Shown: positions 53,202 through 62,989, counted from the stretch's first letter. The stretch is 64,000 nt of DNA from Thermocladium modestius JCM 10088 (GCA_001315925.1 BBBF01000001.1:1-64000), one strand, 5' to 3'. Program-made: numbers and translations. Notes: generated by a model from the sequence alone, not told the origin.

Positions 53202-54040
53202 GTATGAGGCTCGAGACCAAGGCAACTATATTAGTGCTGGCGGTGGTAGCCGCCTCAGTCATTCTCAGCTTTCTCGTAAATCATCTAATTAATGGGACTG
53301 CATCCATTACCACGAAGTCCATTCCCATGAATGATGTGAACCACATATATATAGCCGCACGTGATTCTGCGGGTAACTTAACCATTCGCTCCTATGCTGG
53401 TCAATCCCTCCAAGCGATAGAGATTAAACGCTCAATTTTATGTCCACCGAACTATTTGCATTACACTGTCTCGGAGGTCGATGCCTCGCTTTATTTGAGC
53501 ATAAGGTCCAACGAGCAATTCTATTGGTGGCCGAGCTGGCTATGCTCCATTAACTTGGTTTTACTGGTTCCCGACTCGCGGGTCCTCGGACTAATATCCA
53601 TTAACGGCACCAACGGATTTGTTTCGCTGAATGGAACCAAGATAACGACAGCTGGAGTGGACCTCGTCAATGGAATGGTTTATCTAAATGACGTGAATGC
53701 ATCGAGCCTCCGAATATCCTTGGTCAACGGCGTGGCCCTCCTCATTAACTCCAGCTCGAGTTACGCTGCTATATCCTTGGTCAACGGCGTGGCCAATATG
53801 TCATTTACTCATCAAAGCTACGGCAAATATTCCGTATCCATCATCAACGGCGTGGTGAACTCCGAAGTTCCGGCCAACTCATCCGTGCTAATATCAGTCA
53901 ATAATGGTAAAATCACCGTTGAGACCCCAACTGGAATGGAAAATTATGCTGGTACATCATTACAATATGAAAAGAGTTCCGGTTCTCCCTCGTTTATTAT
54001 ATCCGTAATAAACGGCGTCGTGAAAATGCGCGAGCGGTAG
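53198..54040 (+). CDS. Membrane-anchored beta-helix protein (DUF4097-like)
   Basis: An N-terminal anchor (ATILVLAVVAASVILSFLV) is followed by an extracellular domain of repeating strands marked by LVNG or IING motifs (VDLVNGMVYL, ISLVNGVALL, ISLVNGVANM, VSIINGVVNS, ISVINGVVKM), each about 20-25 residues apart. This resembles DUF4097/adhesin-type beta-helices that bacteria encode beside membrane-stress regulators. Intact frame, about 280 residues, with no seven-base runs. Start GTG at 53198 or ATG at 53204. Confidence 0.6.
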   Translation: MSMRLETKATILVLAVVAASVILSFLVNHLINGTASITTKSIPMNDVNHIYIAARDSAGNLTIRSYAGQSLQAIEIKRSILCPPNYLHYTVSEVDASLYLSIRSNEQFYWWPSWLCSINLVLLVPDSRVLGLISINGTNGFVSLNGTKITTAGVDLVNGMVYLNDVNASSLRISLVNGVALLINSSSSYAAISLVNGVANMSFTHQSYGKYSVSIINGVVNSEVPANSSVLISVNNGKITVETPTGMENYAGTSLQYEKSSGSPSFIISVINGVVKMRER

Positions 54041-54104
54041 AAATTTATGATGTATTGAACAAAAAGGGTTTATCGTACTATTAGAATTTGAGGCGAAAAA
54101 CACA

Positions 54105-55332
54105 TTACTTGCTTGTGGTTGAATTCAGCTCCCTTAGCATTACCAACAGGGTCTCGACGTCCTTTATGGCATTATCGATCACCATGTATTCATTAGGGGA
54201 GTGGGCGGTCTCATCTATGGTCATCCAAACCGCCGTTGGCATGCCGCGCTCCCTCAGATACTTGGCGTATGTGCCCCCCCACCTATGCCCACGGGAACGG
54301 CGCTTACTCCCCCCCGGGTTCGCTTCAATGCATTTATCAAGCCTGTCACCACGGGAGAATCGGGAGGCGTTGGTTGGCTGGGGTCCTCCCTATTGACGAC
54401 CTCTACATTGATTTTACAACCATATATGGAGCAAAAGGACTCCGCGAGCTTCCTCACATCCGTAAGAACATCATCTATCCTATACACCGGAAGTATCCTG
54501 CAGTCGAAGTAATACACATCGGTGCCCGGAATAGTATTTACGTTATCCACGTTCTTCTCCCTCTTGGTTGGCTCAAATGTGGATATGGGCGGCTCAAACA
54601 TAGCATCTATTGCGTTATACCTCTCGTGCAGGTACGTATCCATCTCGATTGCCAGCCTCATTCCCAGCCTCGCCGCATTAAGCCCCCTTGCCGGGAGTGC
54701 TGGCGTGCGTTTGCTTCCCCTCAACGCTAATCCTCATCCAAAGAATGCCCTTCTCGGCCACCTCCACCCTGGAGCCATCTGGCTGCCCGCATCTGGTACT
54801 ATAACCAAATCGCCGGGCTTGATTAGGTTGGGCTCCGCCTTAAGCAGGTACTGGATGCCATACTTGGACCCCACCTCCTCATCGCTGGCCAGTATGACGC
54901 CTAATCCCCCCCTTAATTCCTCCTCCCTGGCTGCCTCCGCCAATAGGATCCCCCCCTCCAATACTCCCTGCCCATCATCCTCCGTTCCCCCCCTCCCGTA
55001 GATTTTATTTCCCTCCACCGTGGCTTGGAAGGGCGGATATCTCCATAGGTTGGGATCCCCCCCTCTGGAACCGTATCCATGTGCGCTATTATCCATAGCA
55101 TTCTCTCGCCTCGAGTGGTGGCCACTATGTTGGGCCTAACGCCGCCCTTAGCGCGGGGGTCCGGCGCATCCACTCGTCGCACCTCGTCGAAGAAGGGCCT
55201 TATATAACCTTGCAGGAACTCCGCTCTATCCAGCTCGCCCTCCCCCCCGCCGTTTTCGGGAGCCAAAGCCTTTATCGGTATCATTTCCTTCATTATCTTG
55301 ATTGTCTCCGCCCGTAGCTCGTTTGTATCCAT
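54105..55332 (-). CDS. M20-family metallopeptidase (ArgE/DapE/CPG2 type), frame broken
   Basis: Metal ligands and neighbours are recognisable: IIAHMDTVPEGD, YGRGGTEDDGQGVLEGG, ILASDEEVGSKYG, LVIVPDAGS, a dimerisation domain (KGLNAARLGMRLAIEMDTYL), and VPVGIGGGTYAKYLRERGMP with a final histidine segment (DETAHSPNEYMVIDN). It hydrolyses an acyl or peptide bond of a small substrate. Several slips (near 55067, 54985, 54775, 54695 and 54275) mostly lie at six- or seven-base runs. About 405 residues. The TEDDGQG loop has a preceding extra Gly. Confidence 0.75.
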
Positions 55333-55405
55333 AAATAAGCAGCTGCCAACAACAATAAAGCATTTCCCTCAAAACGCGATTGGGGGCTCGGTTCTTCTTT
55401 GTCAA

Positions 55406-56113
55406 TTACCATGGAACTATGATGGATCCCACGTCATCCCTGCCGCTCAACGCTGCCTCCAGCATCTCAGGGCTCCGTCCATCGATTATCTGCATAGATA
55501 TTCCGCTCCTCTTCATTATGGAGAGGGCCCATCTATCTATTAATTCGTAGGTGCCGGCGACCACCTCCGCGCTGCGCTCAAGTATCTTCTCGGCCTCGTC
55601 TATGGTTGCCCTGCGTATCTTCTTGGCCTTAGGATCCTTTGCGGGATCGGATTCGTATAATCCATCAACGTTAGCGCAGTTCAATATCTTGCGTATCCCC
55701 CCCAAGTACTCCGATACAAGCGTGGAAACCATTGTTGTAGATTGACCGGGCTGTAGTCCACCCATTACTACTAGGCCGCTGTCCAGCCAAGCCTCCCCAG
55801 CCTCCTCCAGGCTGGTCACCACCCTGGGATGGACTGTGCCTCCCCCCCTAGCGTTTATGGCGTATATCAAGAGCAAGGCATTTAACCTGCTTGCCCCCCC
55901 TATGCCTAACATATCGTTTGCCGCCTCGCTTAGCGATAATTGCCTTCCCGCCTCTATGTATCGCCTCGCGGTGTCCCCCCCGCCCGTCACTATGGCTAGC
56001 CGCATCCCCCCCCTCTCCTTGGCTGCCAAAATTATATCTATATATCTCGAAATGATATCGACTGAATTGAATATTCGGCCCGACATCTTTATTGTGATGG
56101 AATCCACGGTCAT
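55406..56113 (-). CDS. pyrH: UMP kinase
   Basis: The archaeal UMP kinase makes UDP from UMP. Visible motifs: IKMSGRIF, RLAIVTGGGDTARRYIEA, ML-GIGGASRLNALLL, VMGGLQPGQSTTMVSTLVSE, NVDGLYESDPAKDPKAKKI and SGISMQIIDG. About 235 residues. GIGGASRLNA has one Gly more than GI.ASRLNA, at a run of seven. The ATG at 56113 is chosen because ttttaaaaa lies about 22 nt upstream. Intact frame. Confidence 0.88.
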   Translation of the reverse strand: MTVDSITIKMSGRIFNSVDIISRYIDIILAAKERGGMRLAIVTGGGDTARRYIEAGRQLSLSEAANDMLGIGGASRLNALLLIYAINARGGGTVHPRVVTSLEEAGEAWLDSGLVVMGGLQPGQSTTMVSTLVSEYLGGIRKILNCANVDGLYESDPAKDPKAKKIRRATIDEAEKILERSAEVVAGTYELIDRWALSIMKRSGISMQIIDGRSPEMLEAALSGRDDVGSIIVPW

Positions 56114-56290
56114 GATTGCGCCGGCCGTTTTTAAAATATAGCTGGACAAGCTATTGTTCGGCTCAGCATTGGAATTCAGTCTCATTTAAGGCCGAAACAC
56201 GGCTCATTAATGCAGCCTTCATCCATGGACGCGTTTACCTCGGTTTCCTGGTTTGGATTTCTTATCTTTCAGGGTAGGGAGGATATTGAA

Positions 56291-56328
56291 GATAAAATTA
56301 ATTATTTGTGATAAAATTAATTATTTGT
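56291..56328. repeat. Perfect 19-bp tandem duplication
   Basis: The unit gataaaattaattatttgt occurs twice without interruption (56291-56309, 56310-56328) between pyrH and cren7. It is AT-rich and could be a recent slippage duplication or a paired binding site. Confidence 0.8.
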
Positions 56329-56355
56329 TTTTGAGAGGGAATTGGTTGTTTTTCC

Positions 56356-56556
56356 TTAGGGCTCGATTTTTCCTATCGACTTTCTTATTGTCTTTCCATT
56401 GGGGCACTTGAATAGTCCTATTACGACTCCCTTTCTACCCTTTGGTGCAAGGGTCCATACCTTTATTGGCTTTAGTTTCGTGGTGCGTCCATCGCATTCC
56501 ACGTCGTATTCTTTCTTTTGGTAGTCTTGTAGATTGACCGGCATATCTGGTCGCAC
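56356..56556 (-). CDS. Cren7-like chromatin protein
   Basis: The core [20 protein letters not shown] matches the strongly conserved Cren7 block [19 protein letters not shown], a small beta-barrel protein that bends and stabilises DNA in crenarchaea. Here it continues [18 protein letters not shown]. The N-terminal extension contains one cysteine, and another lies in FKCPNG. Start is GTG at 56556 or ATG at 56544; tttatatacc lies 20-30 nt upstream. Intact; 62-66 residues. Confidence 0.85.
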   Translation of the reverse strand: MRPDMPVNLQDYQKKEYDVECDGRTTKLKPIKVWTLAPKGRKGVVIGLFKCPNGKTIRKSIGKIEP

Positions 56557-56866
56557 TGCTTAATTGTATTCAGGTATATAAATGGTTAATATGATTTAAA
56601 TGGTGAGAATCAATCTATTAATTCTCTTTTTGCAATGATTTAATGGACAATACTGCATTTTCTCTATTATTAATAGCAATATTTTTATTCTTTGCTTTAT
56701 TTAAAAATTGTGATGAAAGGCCCAAGCGCGGACGATAAGATGAGGAAGCATTACATCTATGGGCTAATGCTGATTCTTGCCTGCAATCGGCTAGGGAAAC
56801 ATTTATTAACCCATGTGTAGGAATCACGCTTGAACGAGGCGATTTGAACGGCGGAAAGAAGACCGT
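56557..56866. other. AT-rich intergenic region
   Basis: It holds the cren7 promoter at its left end. A plus-strand ATG near 56714 could encode 35 residues (MKGPSADDKMRKHYIYGL), and gtgatga/ctga sequences hint at a C/D RNA, but neither is convincing. Confidence 0.3.
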
Positions 56867-57168
56867 ATGGGCGAAGAGGCCCACCGAGGCGAAGAAATTT
56901 ACCCAAGCCCGTTAATGAGGGCGACGTAGTGGAGGTGGAGGTCGTCGAGACCTCCAGGAAAGGGGGGGATGGGGGGGTTGCGAAGGTCAACGGCTTCATA
57001 ATCTTCGTCCCCAACACTAAGCCGGGAGATAAGGTCCGCGTTAAGATCTCCAAGGTAGGCCGATCCTACGCTGTGGGAGAGGTCTCCTCGGAGGAGCCAA
57101 CCGTCAACGCGGGCGCTTCTCCTCAAGCAGAGGACGAAGAGGAAGACGAGGAGGAAGACGAAGAGTAA
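56867..57168 (+). CDS. TRAM-domain protein (frame broken at 5' end)
   Basis: KPVNEGDVVEVEVVETSRKG opens the TRAM beta-barrel, followed by AKVNGFIIFVPNTKPGDKVR and SKVGRSYAVGEVSS. Archaeal free-standing TRAM proteins act as RNA chaperones. The motif KGDGxAK reads KGGDGGVAK here; both extra glycines sit in exact seven-base runs (56962-56968 and 56971-56977). A slip near 56908 joins the N-terminus MGEEAHRGEEIYP. The tail (EDEEEDEEEDEE) is acidic. About 100 residues. Confidence 0.75.
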
Positions 57169-57255
57169 CCTTCATCTCCGCGATCATAAAAATAATCCGC
57201 TATCTATTCCCGCTCCTAAAGTTTAAATACCTTAGTTTAGGGAAGTGCTGCAGTG

Positions 57256-57424
57256 ATGACCACTTCTGATGATGACGATGGATGAAATGGCCATGCCCCC
57301 CCAGACTGATGGAGTGAAGGTTTTTTATCTTATTTTCGGCCGTTCATGGATATTCCTTGAACTCGATAGGGCTATAGTGGCCATTGTTCCTCAGGGATCG
57401 GCGAGTAATAGACTTCATAGTTAG
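57256..57424 (+). CDS. Possible small protein (frame broken)
   Basis: A TATA box (agtttaaatacc, about 57221-57232) lies about 28 nt before ATG 57256. MTTSDDDD is followed, after a slip near 57280, by DEMAMPPQTDGVKVFYLIFG and ELDRAIVAIVPQGS, ending at 57424. The promoter and hydrophobic core give some support, but no family is recognised. Confidence 0.35.
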
Positions 57425-57470
57425 GATGGTTATCTTTCCATGCCTCGATTATGTTTCTTAGATGGGAATT

Positions 57471-58400
57471 CTAGTTAGATGCTTTGCTATAGCTCTTCAG
57501 CGAGTTTTCCACTATTGATTCGCTGCACTCCTCTACATCTTCTATTCCCAAATTAATTAACCTATAGTTGATTGAATTAATTTTAAGCAAGTTCAAATCA
57601 GCCCAGAGAACTCTAACCAAGTATTCATCCAGTGTTTTCGCATCCAGTTTGATCAATGGAGTGGAATTATGGGATAAGGTAGCGATTCCTCCATCCATGC
57701 TTATTTCCATGTCATTCGCGGTGAGCAACTGACTCGCTTGTGGTCGCTGCATGAATGCATTGACATATGCAGCCCCCCCGCGCGACAGCGCTATTGGAAC
57801 TATATCGCTGGCGGTGGGGGGGGTTCTATTGGTTCCTTCCCTCAATATGTTTATGTACGCATCCGCCACGTCTTCAAGCGGCGTCTTGGCCACATCTACT
57901 GTGAAGTATATTATTAATTCCATCCCGGCCTCCACATCCACGGAAACCACGTCTTGCTTAAGCAATTCCTCAAGGGATTTAGTAGGATTATTGTATTCAT
58001 AAGTTAATCCCACGTATTTTCTCACGGATTGTTTATTGAGGAAAACCACCCGCTCATAAATGCTGCCCAACGCGGCATCCTTGCATGTGATTACTATGCT
58101 TCCATCGGAGTTACTTATCTCGACGCAGTCCTCGAACTCCTCGAATCTGATGCTGTTTATTTGCAGCCTATTTTGCTGGGCAACATTAAATAATTTATTC
58201 AATTCATTTGTGGATATGGTATACTCAAGATGCCTTCCATCCGCCCTATAGTCGTATTGATCAAATGGATATGATTCAATGATATCCATTAGGGTGAGCT
58301 TATCAATCCTTTTCGTGAACATGGATCTTTGTATAAATGCATCCTTTATCAAGTCCTCCGTTACCTGAAGCAGCCTTATCTTGATTAGTACTTGTTCCAT
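57471..58400 (-). CDS. Hypothetical protein, 309 residues
   Basis: The protein is intact, acidic and soluble, with alternating helices and strands (MEQVLIKIRLLQVTEDLIKD, EYTISTNELNKLFNVAQQN, VVSVDVEAGMELIIYFTVDV). It has no membrane segments, cysteine clusters or nucleotide-binding motif that I recognise. Two seven-base runs are in frame (RTPPTASD and RGGAAYV). Confidence 0.5.
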   Translation of the reverse strand: MEQVLIKIRLLQVTEDLIKDAFIQRSMFTKRIDKLTLMDIIESYPFDQYDYRADGRHLEYTISTNELNKLFNVAQQNRLQINSIRFEEFEDCVEISNSDGSIVITCKDAALGSIYERVVFLNKQSVRKYVGLTYEYNNPTKSLEELLKQDVVSVDVEAGMELIIYFTVDVAKTPLEDVADAYINILREGTNRTPPTASDIVPIALSRGGAAYVNAFMQRPQASQLLTANDMEISMDGGIATLSHNSTPLIKLDAKTLDEYLVRVLWADLNLLKINSINYRLINLGIEDVEECSESIVENSLKSYSKASN

Positions 58401-58458
58401 ATTTATATTAATTGAACGCTATAGGAAGTTTTAAAACTAATCGCCCACGGATGGCTCA

Positions 58459-59335
58459 ATGATAGATCGCCGCTCCTTCGAGGAAGTAATGGAGTTAGCC
58501 ATTAAAAAAATGAACGGTGCGGGGCCGCTGGTGCGAGTTACCATGAAGGATGCAATAATATTGGGCGATCTTCATGGCGATTTGCACACGCTCGAATCCA
58601 TTTTGGAGAAGTACGGCGATGGCCATCCAAGGTACGTGGCTCTTGGGGGGGACTACGTGGATAGGGGCGAGTATCAAGTGGAGACGCTCTACAAGGTATT
58701 GGAACTCTTCGTTGATGGTTCCCTGATTCCATTGAGGGGGGGGAATCACGAATCCAGGCTAACCAGCTTCGATTATGGATTCGCTGAGGAAGCAATGCAT
58801 TACTTGGGAGGTGATTTGTTCAATAGGGTGTTAAGCGATCTATTTCCACGGCTGCCCTACGCGGCTGTATTGAATGACTGCTTGTTCTTAGTGCATGGCG
58901 GGGGGGTGCCCAACCGATTCCAAGCCTTGCAGATATAGAGAAGCTTCGCATGGGAGACGCGGATCCGGCCGATCCAGTGGCATTTCAGCTGTTATGGAAT
59001 GATCCGGCCGAAATAAAGGGGGGGTACGCGCCTAATCCAAGGGGGGGTCCAGGCATATACTTATTTGGAAGCGATGTCACGGAGAGCTTCTTGAAGATCA
59101 ATCACTTATCTGCAATAGTGCGGGGGGGCCATGAATCTTCGCGGAGGGCTACGAATTGTATCACGATTCAAAGGTGATAAGCATTTTCACATCGAAGGGA
59201 GGCGTTTATAGGCAAACAAAGCCCAAGGTGCTTCGAGTGGTGGATGGCGAGGCTGAGATAATCGACGTGGAGACTTCCCAAGTCATCAAAAAGATGGCCC
59301 TCGCCCAGCGGGAAGAAGAGTCATCTCAAGCATAG
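58459..59335 (+). CDS. PPP-family serine/threonine protein phosphatase (frame broken)
   Basis: All PPP metal motifs are recognisable: ILGDLHGDLHTLE, LGGDYVDRGEYQVETL, PLRGGNHESRL, LVHGGGVPN, LLWNDPAEI and IVRGGHE. Family consensus is GDxHG, GDxVDRG, RGNHE, HGG(I/V)P and RGHE. Every extra Gly (LGGD, RGGNH, HGGGV, RGGH) coincides with a run of seven or eight G. Slips near 58930 and 59140 join the C-terminal ADIEKLRMGDADPADPVAF and EGYELYHDSKVISIFTSKGG. About 290 residues, normal for archaeal PP1/PP2A-like enzymes. Confidence 0.85.
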
Positions 59336-59377
59336 AGCGGATTAATTTAGAAATATTAAGGGATTCATTGGAGTACT

Positions 59378-59856
59378 TCACTGGAATTCCTTTACGTATA
59401 TATTAGTTAATGGCCTGAATCCGTACTTCTTATAGAAGTTCACAGCTATTTGGTTCTGGGCGGGGAACTCGGCGGATATCAATTGAGCCCCCCCTTGGAT
59501 TTCAGGAGAGCTATGGCCTTATCCATCATTTGCTTTCCAACTCCTTTCCTCCTCCACTCCGGCATCACATAGAAGTCCGTTATGACGCCCTCAATAGATG
59601 GCTCGTAGAACAGCCTCCTCCTGATCTCGGCCACCACTATCCCAACCACATCCCCCCCGGAATCGGTCTCAGCTATCATCAATAGCTTCCTGTCCTTATT
59701 GGAGGAGCACTCCTCCAAATATTTCTTTGCTTGTTCAGCCGCATCGTTGCTCACCTTAAAAAGCGGATCGAATTCCTCGTTTAATCGCTTGAGCCTGACC
59801 ACCAGATCGACCATTTTATCCATATCCTTCTCGCCCGCTTCCCTTATGGTTATCAT
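59378..59856 (-). CDS. GNAT-family N-acetyltransferase (frame broken)
   Basis: The N-terminus ITIREAGEKDMDKMVDLVVR and the acetyl-CoA site VITDFYVMPEWRRKGVGKQM define the GNAT fold. After a slip at the seven-base run 59489-59495, the C-terminus reads AQLISAEFPAQNQIAVNFYK and KYGFRPL, as expected. About 158 residues. The start abuts the malic enzyme stop, so co-transcription is likely. The acceptor is unknown. Confidence 0.75.
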
Positions 59857-61214
59857 TCACTTCACCTCTACCAACAACTCCTCCGGTATCTGCTTTATAA
59901 GGCCTATCTTCATCAATTGATCTAGGGAATTCCTCGATGAGTTTATTATGTTCTTGGCCCTCTCGTACTCCTCGTTCCTAGTCGTACTCCTCCGCGCCAC
60001 TCCCACCTCCACGGCCTTAACCGCCGCCGCAGCGGCAGCCCTCGGATAGATCTCCCACTCCGTCATGCTGGGAATTATGTAATCCTCATTTATTCCCCCC
60101 CTCTCCTCCGCATACCTGGCCAGCTCTTGGGAGACGGCTATGATCATTTCGTCAGTTATGGTTCTAGCCCTCACATCCAAGGCTCCTCTGAACACCGCTG
60201 GGAATATCAAGCTATTATTGACTTGGTTTGGATAATCGCTTCTTCCGGTAGCCACTATCCTGGCCCCCCCCGCCTCCTTCGCTTCCCACGGCCACATCTC
60301 CGGCACTGGGTTTGCCAGCAGGAACACTATTGCATCCTTATTCATGGCCCTAACCCACTCCTTCTTTACAACGCCCGGCCCTGGAGTGGATGCCGCTATC
60401 AAAACGTCTGCTCCGCTGACGGCTTCCTCCATGGTCTTCGCCCGTCGGGAGTTAGTCTTCAACGCCAAATCGTACTTCCATGGATGGCTCAACATCAAGT
60501 GATCCATATCGTCTCTCTCGGCGTGCAGCGGCCCCCTTGCTATCGACTAGTATTATGTTGCCAGGCTTGGCGCCCGCCGTCATTAAGAGCCTGGCGGTGG
60601 CTATGTTGGACGCCCCCGCTCCATATAGCACAATGGTTGTATCTTCTATTCTTCTATTAGTCAGCTTCAATGCATTGTATAACCCAGCCAAGCTGGCCCC
60701 CCCGGCCGTTCCTTGCTGATCATCGTGCCACACAGGTATAGCCAGCTCCTTCCTTAGGGTATCCAATAAATAGAAGCATTTGGGGGGACTCTATGTCCTC
60801 CAGGTTTATGCCGCCGAACGCTGGCTCTATTGCCTTGGCTACCTGCACGAACTCCTCTTGCGTCTTGGCCCTTATGGGCATCGGTATGGCATCCACTCCG
60901 CCCAGGTACTTGTATATAAGGGCCTTCCCCTCCATGACCGGCATAGCGGCCTCCGGCCCGACCTTTCCTAGGCCCAGCACCCTGGTTCCATCAGTTAACA
61001 CCACTATGGCGTTCCACCTCCAAGTTAAGTCGAAGGACTTATCAGGGTCCTTGGCTATCTCGAGCGAGACCCCAGCCACGCCGGGAGTGTAGTATATTGA
61101 GAAGTCCTGTAAGTTAGTCACGGGAACTTTCGGAATGGCGGAGATCTTTCCGCCGAATAGCTTGGCCACCTCTATTGATACCTTATACCATGACTTTGTC
61201 TTGTCGGCACTCAT
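59857..61214 (-). CDS. NAD(P)-dependent malic enzyme (frame broken)
   Basis: It oxidatively decarboxylates malate to pyruvate. Motifs: [110 protein letters not shown] and [22 protein letters not shown] carries an extra Gly at a run of seven. Slips near 60780 (run of six) and 60515 join three segments into about 450 residues. ATG at 61214 has a TATA-like element (gcatattaatcc) about 27 nt upstream. Confidence 0.85.
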
Positions 61215-61292
61215 TGACAAACATACAATTAAGTGGATTAATATGCTTTTCGTTGATCGACGCAATAATAATAATCAATAATCGATAATCTT

Positions 61293-61850
61293 TCAAACCA
61301 ACGCCATCTCCAGCTTATCGATCAGCTCGGCAATTGTGGCGGAATTAAGGCCCTTGTTGTTGAGTATTATCACGTCTATTCCCCCCCGCAGCTGGGCGAA
61401 CCATTTATCATGGGTTATCAAGATGACCCTTCCATACTTCTTAGCCATGTTTATAGCCATGGCTGCTATATCCGAGTCAGGCCTTGGATCGCTTATTATC
61501 ATTATATCCATTCCCTTAATGGCTCCAATCCGCTCGGCCTCCCTCAGCAATTTGCCTATATATATGGCGTTGGCATCCACCACCGCGAGTACTCCATGGA
61601 AATCACAGCTGAGCCTACCCAGGCTGGAGGCTGCATCGATGTATTTGCCCCCCCGCTTAGCGTGGACGTATGGCTTGATCTCCACAATGCGAGCACCCAT
61701 TACCAACTTTACCCGAGGCTTCATGTAATGCAGCCTCTGCAGCAGCTGTCCAAGGGCGTACCTTACAGGTTTAGTCAGCCTCCTCCTACGGCACTCGCAC
61801 ACCACGAATAACTCATCGTCCGGGAGGACCTCCACGTAGATCCTTTTCAA
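61293..61850 (-). CDS. NYN/PIN-like nuclease-fold protein
   Basis: The C-terminal two thirds have the alternating strand-helix pattern and acidic residues of NYN/PIN nucleases: GVLAVVDANAIYIGKLLREA, IMIISDPRPDSDIAAMAINM, VILITHDKWFAQL. The N-terminal part is basic (CECRRRRLTKPVRYALGQLL). It may act on RNA, but catalytic use is inferred only. 185 residues, intact. A seven-base run gives KRGGKYID. Confidence 0.5.
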   Translation of the reverse strand: MKRIYVEVLPDDELFVVCECRRRRLTKPVRYALGQLLQRLHYMKPRVKLVMGARIVEIKPYVHAKRGGKYIDAASSLGRLSCDFHGVLAVVDANAIYIGKLLREAERIGAIKGMDIMIISDPRPDSDIAAMAINMAKKYGRVILITHDKWFAQLRGGIDVIILNNKGLNSATIAELIDKLEMALV

Positions 61851-62388
61851 CCCCCACCTCCGCCACGGCGAGCTTGAGGGAATCCACCGATTTAATGCAA
61901 TTATAACATTATAAAAAACATAGCGGTTAATTCATAAACTACCCCATCTTTACGAACTGGGTCTCTGGTGATAAAGATGAAAACTGGCTCTACATGGGAA
62001 AATAATGGTATTCCATCCAACGCCCCCATGCATTGCATTAATGGCTTGCATTCTAAGGCATCGCGAAATCAGAGGCAGGTTGACGCTCTCCTCTGCATCA
62101 TCAATCAAATCGACTCGGAATAGATATACCGCGTGCTTCGTTGGCATGATGAAACTTCTCAGCCTTAATGAATTAATTCCATTGTATTTAGGCAGTTATT
62201 CATAGCTTATCTCCATTTCCATCAAGTCCTTGCATGGACTGTTTTATGGATGGCAAAGGATAGTGGTCCCCTTCCTTCAGGGTAGGGAGGGAGGTCAAAC
62301 GAGAGAAGGTGGTAATTCATGATGCTATTAAACCAGATATATGTCAAATATATGTGCGAGTTGATCATTGAATATATCGTTCAATTAA
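61851..62388. other. Intergenic region, no supported gene
   Basis: Short open frames exist on both strands, but none has a promoter, a family match or convincing composition. A possible hairpin, ccttccttcagggtagggagg, lies near 62270-62290; part of it (ttcagggtagggagg) recurs at 56268-56282. Confidence 0.35.
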
Positions 62389-62805
62389 TTACTTCTCATC
62401 CTCTATGTTATTTGTTGTGTTTTTATCCATTATTATAATGTATGGTATGGAGTCCACCATTAATACCAGGAGCGGTCCATCCCACATTATGAAATCTATC
62501 TTTTTCTTAAAATCCTCCAACAAAGCGTACTTCTTCTTTATATAAGCTATGGCCTCGTTTATTATCAACATTTCTGTGTTTTTGCTTGCCTTATAGTAAA
62601 TCCTTGCATTGAATATCTCCTGTCCGCTTGAATTCTTGAATACTATCTCCTTAAATGCCTCATTGGAGGGAAGAGGGTCTTCTCCACTGTAATTCTTGGT
62701 CACCGCACTCAAACTCATCAATTCACGCCTAAGCGATGCCAATTCCGTATCTACATATGCTCTCAACTCCTTAGAGTTCCTGAAATGCTTGACGATAACG
62801 CGCAT
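62389..62805 (-). CDS. Hypothetical protein, 138 residues
   Basis: An N-terminal coiled segment (SKELRAYVDTELASLRRELM) precedes a beta-rich middle (EIVFKNSSGQEIFNARIYYK) and a C-terminal strand pair (GPLLVLMVDSIPYIIIMD). Intact and without G/C runs of six. I do not recognise the family. Confidence 0.45.
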   Translation of the reverse strand: MRVIVKHFRNSKELRAYVDTELASLRRELMSLSAVTKNYSGEDPLPSNEAFKEIVFKNSSGQEIFNARIYYKASKNTEMLIINEAIAYIKKKYALLEDFKKKIDFIMWDGPLLVLMVDSIPYIIIMDKNTTNNIEDEK

Positions 62806-62989
62806 TTACCTGTTCAGTTCTATCAATGTTTAAAAAATTTGCCTATACCCTCAAACTTCCCAATAACGCACCACCACATTCAAACAAGATAATTCATTGA
62901 ATGCAAATAATAAAGAATTAACATGAATTATCAAAGGAATGGACCAATCCCAGGCCTAAGGCCAGCTCAATTACGGCATTAATGGTTTT

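Noticed and set aside
56711-56770. C/D box small RNA near gtgatga
   Set aside because: No proper D' box, and the TATA-like element lies too close to the C box.
57253-57308. C/D box small RNA (gtgatga, ctga, tgatga, ctga in order)
   Set aside because: Only six bases separate the first C box from the D' box, and C' overlaps D', so no guide would fit. A small protein reading explains the promoter better.
62270-62290. Shared 15-mer ttcagggtagggagg with 56268-56282 as a transposon remnant
   Set aside because: One shared 15-mer in 64 kb is close to chance level, and no transposase remnant lies nearby.
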